Shown here piece after piece: positions 20,132-29,359 of a stretch of 64,000 bases of DNA. The position numbers were made by a program, and so were the translations under genes. The notes beneath the pieces are model-generated. The model was given only the letters and a program-made list of their open reading frames with translations, made no database searches and was not told the DNA's origin. The first letter of the stretch is position 1. Each line of letters begins with the position of its first letter. The stretch is from Streptomyces sp. I6 (GTDB lineage Bacteria > Actinomycetota > Actinomycetes > Streptomycetales > Streptomycetaceae): NCBI GenBank assembly GCA_003725745.1, contig RHDP01000001.1:606001-670000 (forward strand), written 5' to 3'.

Positions 20132-21739
20132 ATGCGGATTCCGGTGGGCCGGCGGGAGCAGCCGGGGCGGCTGCTGTCGTCGCCGTGGTGGCGGGGTGCG
20201 GCCGCGGTGGCGGCGGGCGCGCTGCCCGCGCTCGCGTTCCCCGACCCCGGGCTCTGGTGGTTCGCGTTCGTCGCGCTCGTACCGTGGCTGCTGCTCGTGC
20301 GTACCGCGCCCTCGGCCCGCCGGGCCGCGCTGGACGGCTGGCTCGGCGGTACCGGCTTCATGATCGCCGTGCACCACTGGCTGATGCCGAACCTGCATGT
20401 CTTCATCGTCGTCCTGGCGGCCCTGCTCGGACTGCTGTGGGCCCCGTGGGGGCTGCTGGTCCACAGGGCGCTGGGCGGCCGCCCCCGCGCCGGGCGGGCG
20501 GCGGTGGCGATCGCCGTTGTCCCCTCGGGCTGGCTGGCGATCGAGCTGATCCGGTCCTGGGAGGGGCTGGGCGGCCCGTGGGGGCTGCTGGGCGCGAGCC
20601 AGTGGCAGGTCCCGCCGGCGCTTCGGCTGGCCTCGCTGGGCGGGGTGTGGCTGGTGACTCTGCTGGTGGTGGCGGTGAACACCGCGGTGGCCGTGCTGGT
20701 GGCCGTGCCCCCGGCGCGGATTCCCGCGGTCGCGGCCCTGTGCGCGGGCGCCCTGGCCGTGGGCGCGGTGTGGCTGTGGGTGCCGAGGCCGGACCGGACG
20801 GGCGGGGTGGTCCGGGTCGCGGTCGTCCAGCCGGGGGTCGTCAACGGCCTGGGCGGGGCGGAGCGGCGGTTCGCCCTGAGTGAGGAGCTGACCCGGCAGC
20901 TGGCGGGGCAGCGGCCGGACCTCGTGGTGTGGGGCGAGAGCAGTGTCGGCGCGGACCTGGCGGCGCGGCGCGACCTGGCGGCACGGCTCGGCGCTCTGTC
21001 GCGGGAGGTGGGGGCCGATCTGCTGGTGAACGTGGACGCGCGGCGCTCCGACCGGCCGGGCATCTTCAAGAGCAGTGTGCTGGTGGGTCCCGGCGGTCCG
21101 ACCGGGGACCGCTACGACAAGATGCGGCTGGTCCCCTTCGGCGAGTACGTCCCGTTCCGCACCGTACTCGGCTGGGTCACGTCGGTCGGCGAGGCCGCGG
21201 GCGAGGACCGGATGCGGGGCGACCGCCAGGTCGTGATGGAGCTGCCGGCCGACGAGGGCCGGGCGGGGCTGCGGGTGGGGCCGCTGGTGTGCTTCGAGTC
21301 GGCGTTCCCCGACATGAGCCGAAGCCTGGTGAGGAACGGCGCCGGGCTTCTCGTGGCGCAGTCCGCGACCTCCACGTTCCAGGACAGCTGGGCTCCGGCG
21401 CAGCACGCCTCGCTGGCGGCGCTGAGAGCCGCGGAGTCGGGCCGGCCGATGGTGCACGCCACGCTGACGGGTGTGAGCGCGGTGCACGGGCCGGACGGGG
21501 AGCCGCTGGGGCCGCGGCTGGGTACGGACGAGAGCACCGCGGCCGTCTACGAGATCCCGCTCGCGCAGGGCACCACGCCGTATGTCCGGTTCGGGGACTG
21601 GGCGGTGTACGGCGCGCTGGCGGTGCTGGCGGTGTTCTGCGGGGCCGAGGGCCTGCGTGCCCTCAGGAGGCCTGCTCCAACGCCTCCCGCACCACCCTCT
21701 CGCACAACTCATGGGTGGCCAGCGCGTCCCGGGCGCTGA
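20132..21739 (+). CDS. lnt: Apolipoprotein N-acyltransferase
   Basis: Membrane enzyme that N-acylates the lipid-modified Cys of lipoproteins. The N-terminal half has several transmembrane segments; the C-terminal half is a nitrilase-type domain. The triad is visible as Glu in WGESS (about residue 267), Lys in DKMRLVPFGEYVPF (about 330) and Cys in VCFESAFPD (about 386). GGAGG precedes the ATG. The last 25 residues run into the 3' end of the convergent oxidoreductase gene (77-bp overlap) and are Pro-rich, so the real stop may differ. Streptomyces often carry more than one Lnt homologue. Confidence 0.85.
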   Translation: MRIPVGRREQPGRLLSSPWWRGAAAVAAGALPALAFPDPGLWWFAFVALVPWLLLVRTAPSARRAALDGWLGGTGFMIAVHHWLMPNLHVFIVVLAALLGLLWAPWGLLVHRALGGRPRAGRAAVAIAVVPSGWLAIELIRSWEGLGGPWGLLGASQWQVPPALRLASLGGVWLVTLLVVAVNTAVAVLVAVPPARIPAVAALCAGALAVGAVWLWVPRPDRTGGVVRVAVVQPGVVNGLGGAERRFALSEELTRQLAGQRPDLVVWGESSVGADLAARRDLAARLGALSREVGADLLVNVDARRSDRPGIFKSSVLVGPGGPTGDRYDKMRLVPFGEYVPFRTVLGWVTSVGEAAGEDRMRGDRQVVMELPADEGRAGLRVGPLVCFESAFPDMSRSLVRNGAGLLVAQSATSTFQDSWAPAQHASLAALRAAESGRPMVHATLTGVSAVHGPDGEPLGPRLGTDESTAAVYEIPLAQGTTPYVRFGDWAVYGALAVLAVFCGAEGLRALRRPAPTPPAPPSRTTHGWPARPGR

Positions 21740-22567
21740 GCGGGGCGTCCGCGCGGACGGCGTCGAGGAAGGCCAGCACTGCCTGCTCGATGCCGCGCTG
21801 CCGGGCGACCGGTACCCAGTCGCCCCGTCGCCGCACCGACGGCTGGCCCTTGTGGTCGACGACCTCCGCGAGGTTGAGGACCTCGCGCTTGGTGTCCTTG
21901 CCGGAGACCTCGAGGATCTCCTCGGCGGATCCGCTCAGCCGGTTCATCATGCCGACGGCGGTGAACCCGTCCCCCGACAGCTGGAGGACCACGTGGTGCA
22001 TGAGCCCGCCGCGGACGCGGGCCCGCACGGCGGTGTGCTCGACGGGTCCGGGAAGCAGGAAGCGCAGGGTGTCGACGACGTGGATGAAGTCGTCGAGCAC
22101 CAGGGTGCGGGGGTCCTCGGGAGGCCGACGCGGTTCTTGCGCATCAGGATCAGATCGCGGGGGTGCTCCAGGCACTGCGCGTACGCGGGGGCGAAGCGGC
22201 GGTTGAAGCCGACCGCGAGACGCGTGCCCGTCCGCTCGGAGAGTTCCACCAGCCGCTGCGAGTCGTCGAGTTCGTAGGCGAGGGGCTTGTCCACGTAGGT
22301 GGGGACTCCGGCCTCCAGCAGCCGGGCGACGATCCCCGGGTGGGCGCCGGTCGGGGCGTGGACGAACGCGGCGTCGAGCCCGGCGGCGAGAAGGGAGTCC
22401 AGGGTGGTGTGGCACTGGCGGCCGGGGATGCGGTGGGCCGCGGCGACCCGGTCGAGGGTGGCCGCGGTCCGGGTCTGCAGATGCAGTTCGAGGCCCGGCC
22501 GGGTGGTGAGGACCGGCAGATAGCCCTTCTGCGCGATGTCCCCGAGCCCGATGCAGCCGACCTTCAT
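21663..22567 (-). CDS. Gfo/Idh/MocA family NAD(P)-dependent oxidoreductase, frame broken
   Basis: Sugar- or inositol-type dehydrogenase of about 300 aa. The N-terminal Rossmann fold is MKVGCIGLGDIAQKGYLPVL; the family signature is YVDKPLAYELDDSQRL; the C-terminal domain contains VLDDFIHVVDTLRFLL. The two halves are joined by adding one base to the G run at 22119-22121, giving VGLPEDPRTLVLDDF. The ATG at 22567 has GGGGAGG upstream. It lies 35 bp after the FAD monooxygenase on the same strand and may share its transcript and TetR control. Substrate unknown. Confidence 0.82.
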
Positions 22568-22602
22568 CCGGACCTCCCCGGTGCGACCCTCTTCTGTCCG
22601 CG

Positions 22603-23835
22603 TCAGCGCGGCGCCGTCGGCGGCGACGTGCGCTCCGCCCCGGCAGCATACGTCCGCCCGGGGGGCCGCCAGTCGGCGATACCGTCGAAGCCGCGCAGGA
22701 CGATGCCGGGTCCCAGCCGGGAGGCGCCCCTGATGAGGGCGTTGCGCACGGCCACGGCGCCGGCTCCGCCGAGCAGCGCCATGCGGCCCGTCCTGGTGGC
22801 CTGGCGCACGACGGCCGTGGTGCGCGGCAGCCGATCCCGGGTGTACGCGGGGAGCCGCCCAGCGACGTCGCCCCCGCCGCCGACGTGGTGGGCGAGGACG
22901 ATCGCGTCCTCGACGGCCTGGTTGCCGCCCTGGCCGAGGGTGGGCTGCATGGCGTGGGCCGCGTCGCCGAGCAGCGCGACGCGGCCGTGGTGATAGGCGG
23001 GCAGCGGCTCGGCCATGTGGTGGACGTCGTGGCGGAGCACACCGCCGGGTTCGGCGGCCTCGATGATCGCCGGGACGGGGTCGTGCCAGTCGCCGAAGCG
23101 GCGCAGCAGTTCGGCTCTCTCGTCGTCGGCGGCGTGACCGCCGGCGGGGGTGACGGCCGCCGCGTAGGCGTAGACACGGCCGTCCTTGAGCGGGTGGGTA
23201 CCCCACAGGGCGCGGCGGCCCCAGGTCTCGTGCGGGGTGAAGAAGCGGTTCGGGGCGGGGACGACGACCCGCCAGGTGGTGAAGCCGGAGTACCGGGGGC
23301 CGGGGTGGTCGGGGAACACCGCCCGCCGCATCACCGAGCCGACTCCGTCGGCCGCCACGACCAGGTCGGCCTCGAGGTCGCCGCCCGGTGCGGTCACGAC
23401 GGCGGGGCGGTGGCCGTCCCCGGTGTCCGCGAGTGCCGCGGGGGCACCGGTCCGTACGGTCCCGGCGGGCAGGGCGGCGGACAGGATGCCGACGAGGGTC
23501 GCCCGGTGCAGCAGAACCAGCGGGCCGCCGAACCGCTGCCGTGCGGCGTCGCTGCCGGTGCGGCCGAGCCAGCGCCCGGCGGGGTCGCGCAGCCCGCCGT
23601 CGCCCTGCCAGGCGGAGAGTTCCCTGACCCGGTCGCCGAGGCCGACGACGTCCAGCGCGCGCTGGGCGTTGGGCGCGAGGGCGATGCCGGCGCCCACGGG
23701 GGCGAGGCTGCCGGCGCGTTCCAGCACGGTGACCTCCCATCCCCGCTGGTGCAGCGCGACGGCGGCGGTGAGTCCGCCGATGCCGCCTCCGGCGACGACG
23801 GCTCGGGGCGGTCGGTGGCTCGGGGACCGGACCAT
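22603..23835 (-). CDS. FAD-dependent aromatic-ring monooxygenase (PHBH/salicylate-hydroxylase type)
   Basis: Class A flavoprotein hydroxylase of 410 aa. The dinucleotide-binding motif is GGGIGGLTAAVALHQRGWEV near residue 15. DG in LVVAADGVGSVMRRA and GDAAHAMQPTLGQGGNQAVED near residue 290 are the other two FAD/NADPH motifs. The ATG at 23835 is chosen because GGAGGAGCC lies directly upstream. It is divergent from a TetR regulator with two operators in the 75-bp gap, so it should be de-repressed by a small, probably aromatic, ligand. Confidence 0.88.
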   Translation of the reverse strand: MVRSPSHRPPRAVVAGGGIGGLTAAVALHQRGWEVTVLERAGSLAPVGAGIALAPNAQRALDVVGLGDRVRELSAWQGDGGLRDPAGRWLGRTGSDAARQRFGGPLVLLHRATLVGILSAALPAGTVRTGAPAALADTGDGHRPAVVTAPGGDLEADLVVAADGVGSVMRRAVFPDHPGPRYSGFTTWRVVVPAPNRFFTPHETWGRRALWGTHPLKDGRVYAYAAAVTPAGGHAADDERAELLRRFGDWHDPVPAIIEAAEPGGVLRHDVHHMAEPLPAYHHGRVALLGDAAHAMQPTLGQGGNQAVEDAIVLAHHVGGGGDVAGRLPAYTRDRLPRTTAVVRQATRTGRMALLGGAGAVAVRNALIRGASRLGPGIVLRGFDGIADWRPPGRTYAAGAERTSPPTAPR

Positions 23836-23848
23836 GGCTCCTCCTGTC

Positions 23849-23862
23849 ACTACACCCGTAGT
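23849..23862. promoter_or_regulatory. TetR operator 1
   Basis: ACTACACCCGTAGT, an inverted repeat (ACTAC/GTAGT; CACTAC/GTAGTG with the flanking bases) just upstream of the monooxygenase start. It shares the pattern ACTACA-NN-YGTAGT with operator 2, centred 28 bp away. Confidence 0.75.
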
Positions 23863-23876
23863 GGGAGCAGCACGCT

Positions 23877-23890
23877 ACTACAGATGTAGT
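23877..23890. promoter_or_regulatory. TetR operator 2
   Basis: ACTACAGATGTAGT, a perfect 6-bp inverted repeat with a 2-bp centre, 20 bp upstream of the TetR start. The two sites imply repression of both divergent promoters and autoregulation. Confidence 0.75.
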
Positions 23891-23910
23891 GGCGGAGGTA
23901 GGTTGTCCCC

Positions 23911-24513
23911 ATGACCGCGCCTCCCGCAGCCGCCCGCCCGTCCGCCCCGCGCGCCGAACTGATCGCCGACGCCGCACTGGACCTCCTCGCCGAACGCGGC
24001 ATGCGCGGGCTGACCCACCGGGCGGTGGACGAGCGGGCCGGACTCCCGCAGGGATCGACCTCCAACCACGCCCGCACCCGGCAGGCACTTCTGGAGACCG
24101 CCGTGCGCCGGCTGGCCGAGCGCGAGGCCCGGGTGCTCACACCCGCGCGGTTGCCCTCCCCGCGGGGTGGCGCGGAAGAGCTGATCGACGCGCTCGCCCT
24201 CACCCTGCACCGCTATCTGACCGATCACCGCCGGCTGCTGGTCTGCCGCTACGAGCTGGCCCTCGAGGCCACCCGCCGCCCTCAGCTGCGGGTCTTCTAC
24301 GACCGGGCGGGGGCCGCGTTCCGCGAGCCGCTGGTGGCGCTGATGGCCGGTGCGGGATCGGCGGAACCGGAGCGGCACGCGCTCTCACTGGTGGCCTGGT
24401 GCGAAGGGCTGATGTTCTCCTGCGCCGCCGGTTCCTACCACGCCTCCGTACCGGGCAGGGAGGAGCTGAGGAGGGGCTGCGCCGAGCTGGTCGGCGGCAT
24501 GCTCGGGCCGTGA
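23911..24513 (+). CDS. TetR/AcrR family transcriptional regulator
   Basis: 200-aa repressor. The N-terminal HTH spans about residues 18-60 (LIADAALDLLAERGMRGLTH, then RAVDERAGLPQGSTSNHARTR). The C-terminal half is a helical ligand domain (LVCRYELALEATRRPQLRVF). GGAGG lies upstream of the ATG. Divergent orientation and paired palindromes point to control of the FAD monooxygenase and itself. The inducer is unknown; monooxygenase-linked TetR proteins usually sense the enzyme substrate or an antibiotic. Confidence 0.9.
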   Translation: MTAPPAAARPSAPRAELIADAALDLLAERGMRGLTHRAVDERAGLPQGSTSNHARTRQALLETAVRRLAEREARVLTPARLPSPRGGAEELIDALALTLHRYLTDHRRLLVCRYELALEATRRPQLRVFYDRAGAAFREPLVALMAGAGSAEPERHALSLVAWCEGLMFSCAAGSYHASVPGREELRRGCAELVGGMLGP

Positions 24514-24540
24514 GTCCCGGCCGCCCGGCGGGGCCGCTCC

Positions 24541-25014
24541 TCAGAGGTCCGACAGGCGGCGGTCCAGCCGGTCGATGGCCGCGCGCACCCCGTTGCCGTA
24601 GCCGTCGTCCCCGAGGGCCGCAGAGGCCGCCCTGGCACGGTCGAGATGGGCCCTGGCGGCCTCGGGGCGGTGGAGCTTCAGATAGTCGGCGGCCAGATTG
24701 AGATGGAGCGACGGATAGAGCCCGCGGGCGGTCACCGCGGACCCCGGCCGCTCCGGCCGCTCCTGGCCGAGCGCATCGGCGGCCGCGAGGGCCCTGAGGT
24801 CCCAGGCGAGCTCGTCGCCGGGATCGTCCTGGGTGTCCGCCAGATAGTGGGCGAGCGTGCAGCGGTGCAGAGGATCGCCGTCCTGCCCCAGCTGCTCCCA
24901 CAGCGCGGAGAACCGGTTGCGCGCCTCCTCGCGGTCCCCGCCGTGGAGCAGCATGATCGCCTGCCCGATCCTGGTCGTGACCGCGTCGCCCGACGCCCCC
25001 TGCTGCTCCACCAC
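24541..25014 (-). CDS. TPR-like tetratricopeptide protein, uncharacterised
   Basis: 157-aa Ala/Arg/Leu-rich helical protein. Repeated helix pairs such as MLLHGGDREEARNRFSALWE, SLHLNLAADYLKLHRPEAAR and AHLDRARAASAALGDDGYG resemble degenerate tetratricopeptide repeats, a protein-interaction fold. No enzyme motif or signal peptide. It is 110 bp upstream of ung on the same strand with a hairpin between them, so it is probably a separate transcript. Function unknown. Confidence 0.6.
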   Translation of the reverse strand: MVEQQGASGDAVTTRIGQAIMLLHGGDREEARNRFSALWEQLGQDGDPLHRCTLAHYLADTQDDPGDELAWDLRALAAADALGQERPERPGSAVTARGLYPSLHLNLAADYLKLHRPEAARAHLDRARAASAALGDDGYGNGVRAAIDRLDRRLSDL

Positions 25015-25077
25015 TGCGGCCCTCCAGCACCTCGACCCGTCGTTCTGACGCTAGCCGTCACCGGCGGCGATCCGGCA

Positions 25078-25103
25078 CAGGCTCGGGCGGCGGCCCGAGC
25101 CTG
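25078..25103 (-). terminator. Terminator downstream of ung
   Basis: A perfect 11-bp stem (CAGGCTCGGGC and its complement) with a 4-nt loop, 21 bp past the stop of the leftward uracil-DNA glycosylase gene. Confidence 0.8.
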
Positions 25104-25123
25104 TCAGCCAGGTGCGCCAGCCG

Positions 25124-25807
25124 TCAGCCGAGGTCGGGGATGCGCCAGTCGATGGCCTCGTGGCCCTGCTCGGCCACCGCCGCGTTGATCCGGGTGAACG
25201 GGCGCGACCCGAAGAAGCGCTTCGCGGACAGCGGCGAGGGGTGCGCGCCCTTCACCACGACATGGCGCGACTCGTCGATCAGCGGCAGCTTCTTCTGGGC
25301 GTAGTTGCCCCAGAGCACGAAGACCGCCGGGTCCGGCCGTGAGGCGACCGCGCGGATCACCGCGTCGGTGAACTTCTCCCAGCCCCTGCCCTTGTGCGAG
25401 TTCGCCTCGCCGGCACGTACCGTCAGCACCGCGTTGAGCAGCAGCACGCCCTGCTCGGCCCACGGCATCAGATAGCCGTTGTCAGGTACCGGCAGACCGA
25501 GTTCCTCCGCCATCTCCTTGTAGATGTTCCGCAGCGAGGGCGGGACCCTGACGCCGGGACGCACCGAGAAGCACAGACCGTGCCCCTGCCCTTCCCCGTG
25601 GTACGGGTCCTGCCCGAGGACCAGCACCTTCACCCGGTCGTAGGGCGTGGCGTCCAGCGCCGCGAAGACCTCTTCGCGCGGCGGGTACACCGGCCCCCTG
25701 GCGCGCTCGTCCTCGACGAAGTCCACGAGCTCCTTGAAGTACGGCTTCTGGAGCTCCTCGCCGAGGACGCCGCGCCACGACGCGGGCAGCATGTCGGTGT
25801 CGGTCAC
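25124..25807 (-). CDS. ung: Uracil-DNA glycosylase, family 1
   Basis: Base-excision repair enzyme of 227 aa that removes uracil from DNA. The water-activating motif GQDPYHGEGQGHGLCFSV lies near residue 65, and the DNA-intercalation loop HPSPLSAKRFFG near 190. PPSLRNIYKEM and WAEQGVLLLNAVLTV are further hallmarks, and the length is typical. The GTG at 25807 is preceded by GGAGG with 8-base spacing. It is a single-gene unit with its own terminator. Confidence 0.95.
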   Translation of the reverse strand: MTDTDMLPASWRGVLGEELQKPYFKELVDFVEDERARGPVYPPREEVFAALDATPYDRVKVLVLGQDPYHGEGQGHGLCFSVRPGVRVPPSLRNIYKEMAEELGLPVPDNGYLMPWAEQGVLLLNAVLTVRAGEANSHKGRGWEKFTDAVIRAVASRPDPAVFVLWGNYAQKKLPLIDESRHVVVKGAHPSPLSAKRFFGSRPFTRINAAVAEQGHEAIDWRIPDLG

Positions 25808-25909
25808 GTCAACAACCTCCGGTGTGCGATCAGTTACCGGACACCGAACCTACCGTCGGCCACTGACAACGCCTGCGTCGCCAGGGGCGGACGGGCGGAC
25901 GGCCCGCCG

Positions 25910-27489
25910 CTACCAGCTGGTCTGCCGGTGCAGCGACCACAGCTGCATGATCATCTGCGGGTCGAGAGCGCGCTCGGTGCCCGCGATCTCCTCACGGGAC
26001 GCGATGTAGATCTTGCCCTGCCACAGCGGGAGCAGCCGCACGTCCTCGACCAGGATCGCCTGGGCCCGCTCGAACTTCTTGGACACCGCTCCCCGGTCGC
26101 TCAGCTGGCGGGTCTGCGGCAGCAGCTGCTGGGTGATCTCGGGGCTGTCGTAGGGCGTCCCGAGCACGTTCTCCTTGCCGACGAAGGGCGCGATGAAGTT
26201 GTCGGGGTCCGGGAAGTCGGGGAACCAGCCTCGCCCGAAGACGGGGTAGCTGCCCTTCTGGTAGCCCTCCTGGAAGTCCTTCCAGGGCTTGCCCTGGATC
26301 GTGACGTCGAACAGCCCGGACTGCTCCAGCTGCCGCTTGATCTCGGCGAACTCGGCGGCGGTGGCCGAGCCGTAGCGGTCGGTGGTGAACCACAGGTCGA
26401 GCTTGACCGGCGTCTCGACGCCCGCCTCCTCGAGGATGTCCCGCGCCTTCGCGGCGCTGGGGTCGCCGTACTTGTCGAAGAAACTGGTCGCGTGGCCGGC
26501 GATGCCCTTGGGGACCATGGAGTACAGCGGCTCGGCCGTGCCCCGGTACACCTTGTTGATCAGCTCGCCCCGGTCGATCAGCTGGGCGATCGCCTGGCGG
26601 ACCTCGACCTCGCGGACGGAGGGGTCCTTGGGGTTGAAGACCAGGTACCGGATGTCGACACCGGGGCTCTCCACGATCTGGAGGCCCTCGTTCGCCTCCT
26701 TCTTCTCCTGGAGGTCGACCACCTCCTCCGCGGTCAGCCCCAGGTAGGTGGCGTCGATCTCCCTGTTCTTGAGCGCGGCCACCATGGCTTCGGACCGCTT
26801 GAAGTAGCGAATGGTGACGGCGTCGTTCTTGCGGTCGGCGAAGCCGTTGTAGCGGGCGTTCTTCTTGAGTTCGGCCCGTTCGCCCTCCTTGTACGACTCC
26901 AGGGTGAAGGGGCCCGAGCCGGTGAGCCCGCCGTCCTCCCGCAACTTGTCGGCGGGGTACTCGGCCGGGTCGACCAGGGCCATCGCGGGGGTGGCGAGCA
27001 CGAACGGGAACGTGGCGTCCGGCTTGGAGAGCTCGAAGGTGACGGTGCGCGGCCCCTCGGTGCGTATCTCCTTCAGCGAGCCGAGCAGTCCGTTGGGGCC
27101 GCCGTTCACATCGATGGTGCGGATGCGGTCGATCGAGTGCTTGACCGCGCTCGCGTCCAGCGTGTGCCCGTTGGAGAAGGTCAGCCCCTCGCGGAGGGTG
27201 CACCGCAGCTCGGTGTTCGTGGGGTCGGTGAACTTGCACTGCTCCGCGGCGTCCGGCTGGGGGCGGTGCTCGCCGTGGGGAAGCTGAGGAGCGTCTGGAA
27301 GACATTCCGGTACAGCTCCCACGAGCTGTCCCAGGCGGCGGCCGGGTCGAGTGTGCTGGGCGCACTCGTCGTGCCGACCACTATGGACTGCGCCCCATCG
27401 GAATCATCGTCCGAAAACAGACTGCATCCCGTCACCAGGGACATGGACGCAAGGGCTGCGGCCGCCCGCAGCATCGTCCGGTTGAACAC
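25910..27489 (-). CDS. ABC transporter substrate-binding lipoprotein, peptide/nickel (family 5) type, frame broken
   Basis: Extracytoplasmic solute-binding protein of about 527 aa. The N-terminus is a lipoprotein signal (LASMSLVTGCSLFSDDD, lipobox VTGC). The body matches the DppA/OppA fold: SAPSTLDPAAAWD, LREGLTFSNGHTLDASAVKHSIDR, and GSGPFTLESYKEGERA-like segments. The first 70 residues and the rest are in different frames, joined by one base in the G run at 27277-27280 (LLSFPHGEHRPQPDAAEQC). Two GTG starts are possible (27495, 27489); GAGGAG favours the latter. No permease or ATPase genes adjoin it, so it is an orphan binding protein, probably for oligopeptides. Confidence 0.87.
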
Positions 27490-27535
27490 GTGCACGCTCC
27501 TCGTTCAGCCATGGGTCGGCGAACAATACCGCAGC

Positions 27536-27569
27536 GCCCCACCGGGACAACGGGGTGGTCCGGTGGGGC
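27536..27569 (-). terminator. Hairpin between the SDR operon and the binding-protein gene
   Basis: A 10-bp stem (GCCCCACCGG ... CCGGTGGGGC) with a 14-nt loop, just beyond the stop of the SDR gene on the minus strand. Confidence 0.6.
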
Positions 27570-27607
27570 ACTTGAGGCGATTCTGAGCCATTCAGGAGAA
27601 AATCGAC

Positions 27608-28381
27608 TCAGTGGACTCCGGCTTTGAGGAAAATACCGCCGTCGACCACGAGTGTCTGCCCCGTGATCCAGTCCGATTCGCCGGACGTGAGGAAGGCGGC
27701 GGCACCGCCGATGTCCGCGGGGACGCCGAGCCGGGCCATCGGGTAGACGGCCGCGGCCTCGGCCTCCCGGCCCTCGTACAGCGCCTCGGCGAACCTGGTC
27801 TTGATCACGGCAGGGGCGATGGCGTTGACCCGCACGGCCGGCGCGAACTCGTGCGCCAGCTGGAGGGTCAGATTGACCATGGCCGCCTTGCTCATACCGT
27901 ACGCCCCGATGAACGGGGACGCGGAGAGCCCCGCGATGGACGCGATGTTCACGATCGCACCGCCGTGCTCCTTCTGCCATGCCTTCCAGGTCTGCTGGGC
28001 GAACCCGAGCGCCGAGATCACGTTCGTCTCGTAGACCTTGCGGGCGACGCCGAGGTCCAGCTCGGCGATGGGCCCGAAGACCGGGTTGGTGCCGGCGTTG
28101 TTCACGAGGAAGTCGACCCGCCCGAACGCCTCCATCACCCGCTCGACGGCGACGGCCTGGTGCGCCTCGTCGTGGGCCTTGCCCGCGACGGCGATCACCC
28201 GGTCGGCGCCGAGGCTCTCCACGGCCTCCTTCAGCGCGTCCTCACCGCGGCCGGTGATGCACACCCGGTCGCCGCGGGCCACCAGTGCCTCGGCGACGCC
28301 GTAGCCGATGCCGCGGCTCCCGCCCGTCACCAGGGCCACCTTGCCGGACAGCGGCGGAAGCTCTCGTTCCTGTGCAGTCAT
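27608..28381 (-). CDS. SDR family oxidoreductase
   Basis: 257-aa NAD(P)H-dependent short-chain dehydrogenase. It has TGGSRGIGYGVAEALV for nucleotide binding, the NNAG motif (FLVNNAGTNP), catalytic Ser in IVNIASIAG and YGMSK for Tyr/Lys, and ends with the family pattern GQTLVVDGGIFLKAG. GGAGG precedes the ATG. It starts 16 bp after the stop of the FabG-like gene, so the two form one operon, as in pairs acting on acyl-CoA or beta-keto acyl substrates. Substrate unknown. Confidence 0.9.
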   Translation of the reverse strand: MTAQERELPPLSGKVALVTGGSRGIGYGVAEALVARGDRVCITGRGEDALKEAVESLGADRVIAVAGKAHDEAHQAVAVERVMEAFGRVDFLVNNAGTNPVFGPIAELDLGVARKVYETNVISALGFAQQTWKAWQKEHGGAIVNIASIAGLSASPFIGAYGMSKAAMVNLTLQLAHEFAPAVRVNAIAPAVIKTRFAEALYEGREAEAAAVYPMARLGVPADIGGAAAFLTSGESDWITGQTLVVDGGIFLKAGVH

Positions 28382-28397
28382 CCCAGTCGCCTCCGGT

Positions 28398-29159
28398 TCA
28401 GTTGAGCGGGCCGCCGGCCACGTACATGACCTGGCCCGAGACGAATCCGGCGTCGTCCCCGGTGAAGAACGCGATGGCGTTGGCGACGTCCTCCGGGCGG
28501 CCGACCCGCTGGACGGGGATCTGCGTGGCGGCCGCCGCCTGGAACTCCTCGAAGCCCATGCCGACCCGGGCGGCGGTCTGCGCGGTCATCTCCGTGACGA
28601 TGAATCCGGGCGCGACGGCGTTGGCGGTGACGCCGAACTTGCCGAGTTCCTTGGCGAGCGTCTTGGTGAAGCCCTGGAGACCGGCCTTGACCGCGGAGTA
28701 GTTCGCCTGGCCCCGGTTGCCCAGCGCGGAGCTGGAGGAGAGGGAGACGATGCGCCCGAAGCCGGCGTCGACCATGTGCTTCTGGCATGCCTTGGCCATC
28801 AGGAACGCGCCCTTGAGGTGCACGTTCATCACGATGTCCCAGTCGGACTCGCTCATCTTGAACAGCAGGTTGTCGCGGAGCACACCCGCGTTGTTGACGA
28901 GGACGGTCGGCGCGCCGAGCTCGGCGGCGACCCGCTCCACGGCCGCCTCCACCTGGGCGGAGTCCGAGACGTCGCAGCCGACGGCGATCGCCCTGCCGCC
29001 CATGGAGGTGATCTTCTCGACGGTGTCCTTGCACGCCGCCTCGTCGAGGTCGAGTACGGCCACGGCACGGCCCTCGGCCGCCAGGCGCACGGCGGTGGCG
29101 GCGCCGATGCCGCGCGCCGCCCCCGTCACGATCGCGACGCGCTGCTCGTTGCTGGACAT
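28398..29159 (-). CDS. 3-oxoacyl-ACP reductase-like SDR (FabG family)
   Basis: 253-aa SDR closest to FabG-type beta-ketoacyl reductases. Motifs are TGAARGIGAATAVRL, VNNAGVLRDNLLFKMSESDW (strongly FabG-like), SLSSSSALGNRGQANYSAVK with catalytic Ser-Tyr-Lys, and a C-terminal GQVMYVAGGPLN. GAGGAG precedes the ATG. It is the first gene of a two-gene operon. It is not in a fatty-acid synthase locus, so a degradative or specialised role is more likely than primary fatty-acid synthesis. Confidence 0.9.
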   Translation of the reverse strand: MSSNEQRVAIVTGAARGIGAATAVRLAAEGRAVAVLDLDEAACKDTVEKITSMGGRAIAVGCDVSDSAQVEAAVERVAAELGAPTVLVNNAGVLRDNLLFKMSESDWDIVMNVHLKGAFLMAKACQKHMVDAGFGRIVSLSSSSALGNRGQANYSAVKAGLQGFTKTLAKELGKFGVTANAVAPGFIVTEMTAQTAARVGMGFEEFQAAAATQIPVQRVGRPEDVANAIAFFTGDDAGFVSGQVMYVAGGPLN

Positions 29160-29359
29160 GGTTGGTTCTCCTCGCCCTCGGATCCCTTGGATGCGGCTCG
29201 CCCGGTGAACACGGCTCGCCCGGCACGGCCCGTCGACTCCCCGCAGTAGGTGAGCGACCGCTTAGTACCTTCAGCAGACGAGACGCTAGAAGCCCCGACA
29301 CCCGGTGTCAACGGCACACTCGGGTGCCCGCGATCACGCGCCGCCGCCGACGGGACCGC

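Noticed and set aside
16871-21712. A 1613-codon open frame on the minus strand.
   Set aside because: It is antisense to the permease, NTF2-like and lnt genes; its product is Arg/Pro/Gly-rich low complexity, typical of shadow frames in GC-rich DNA.
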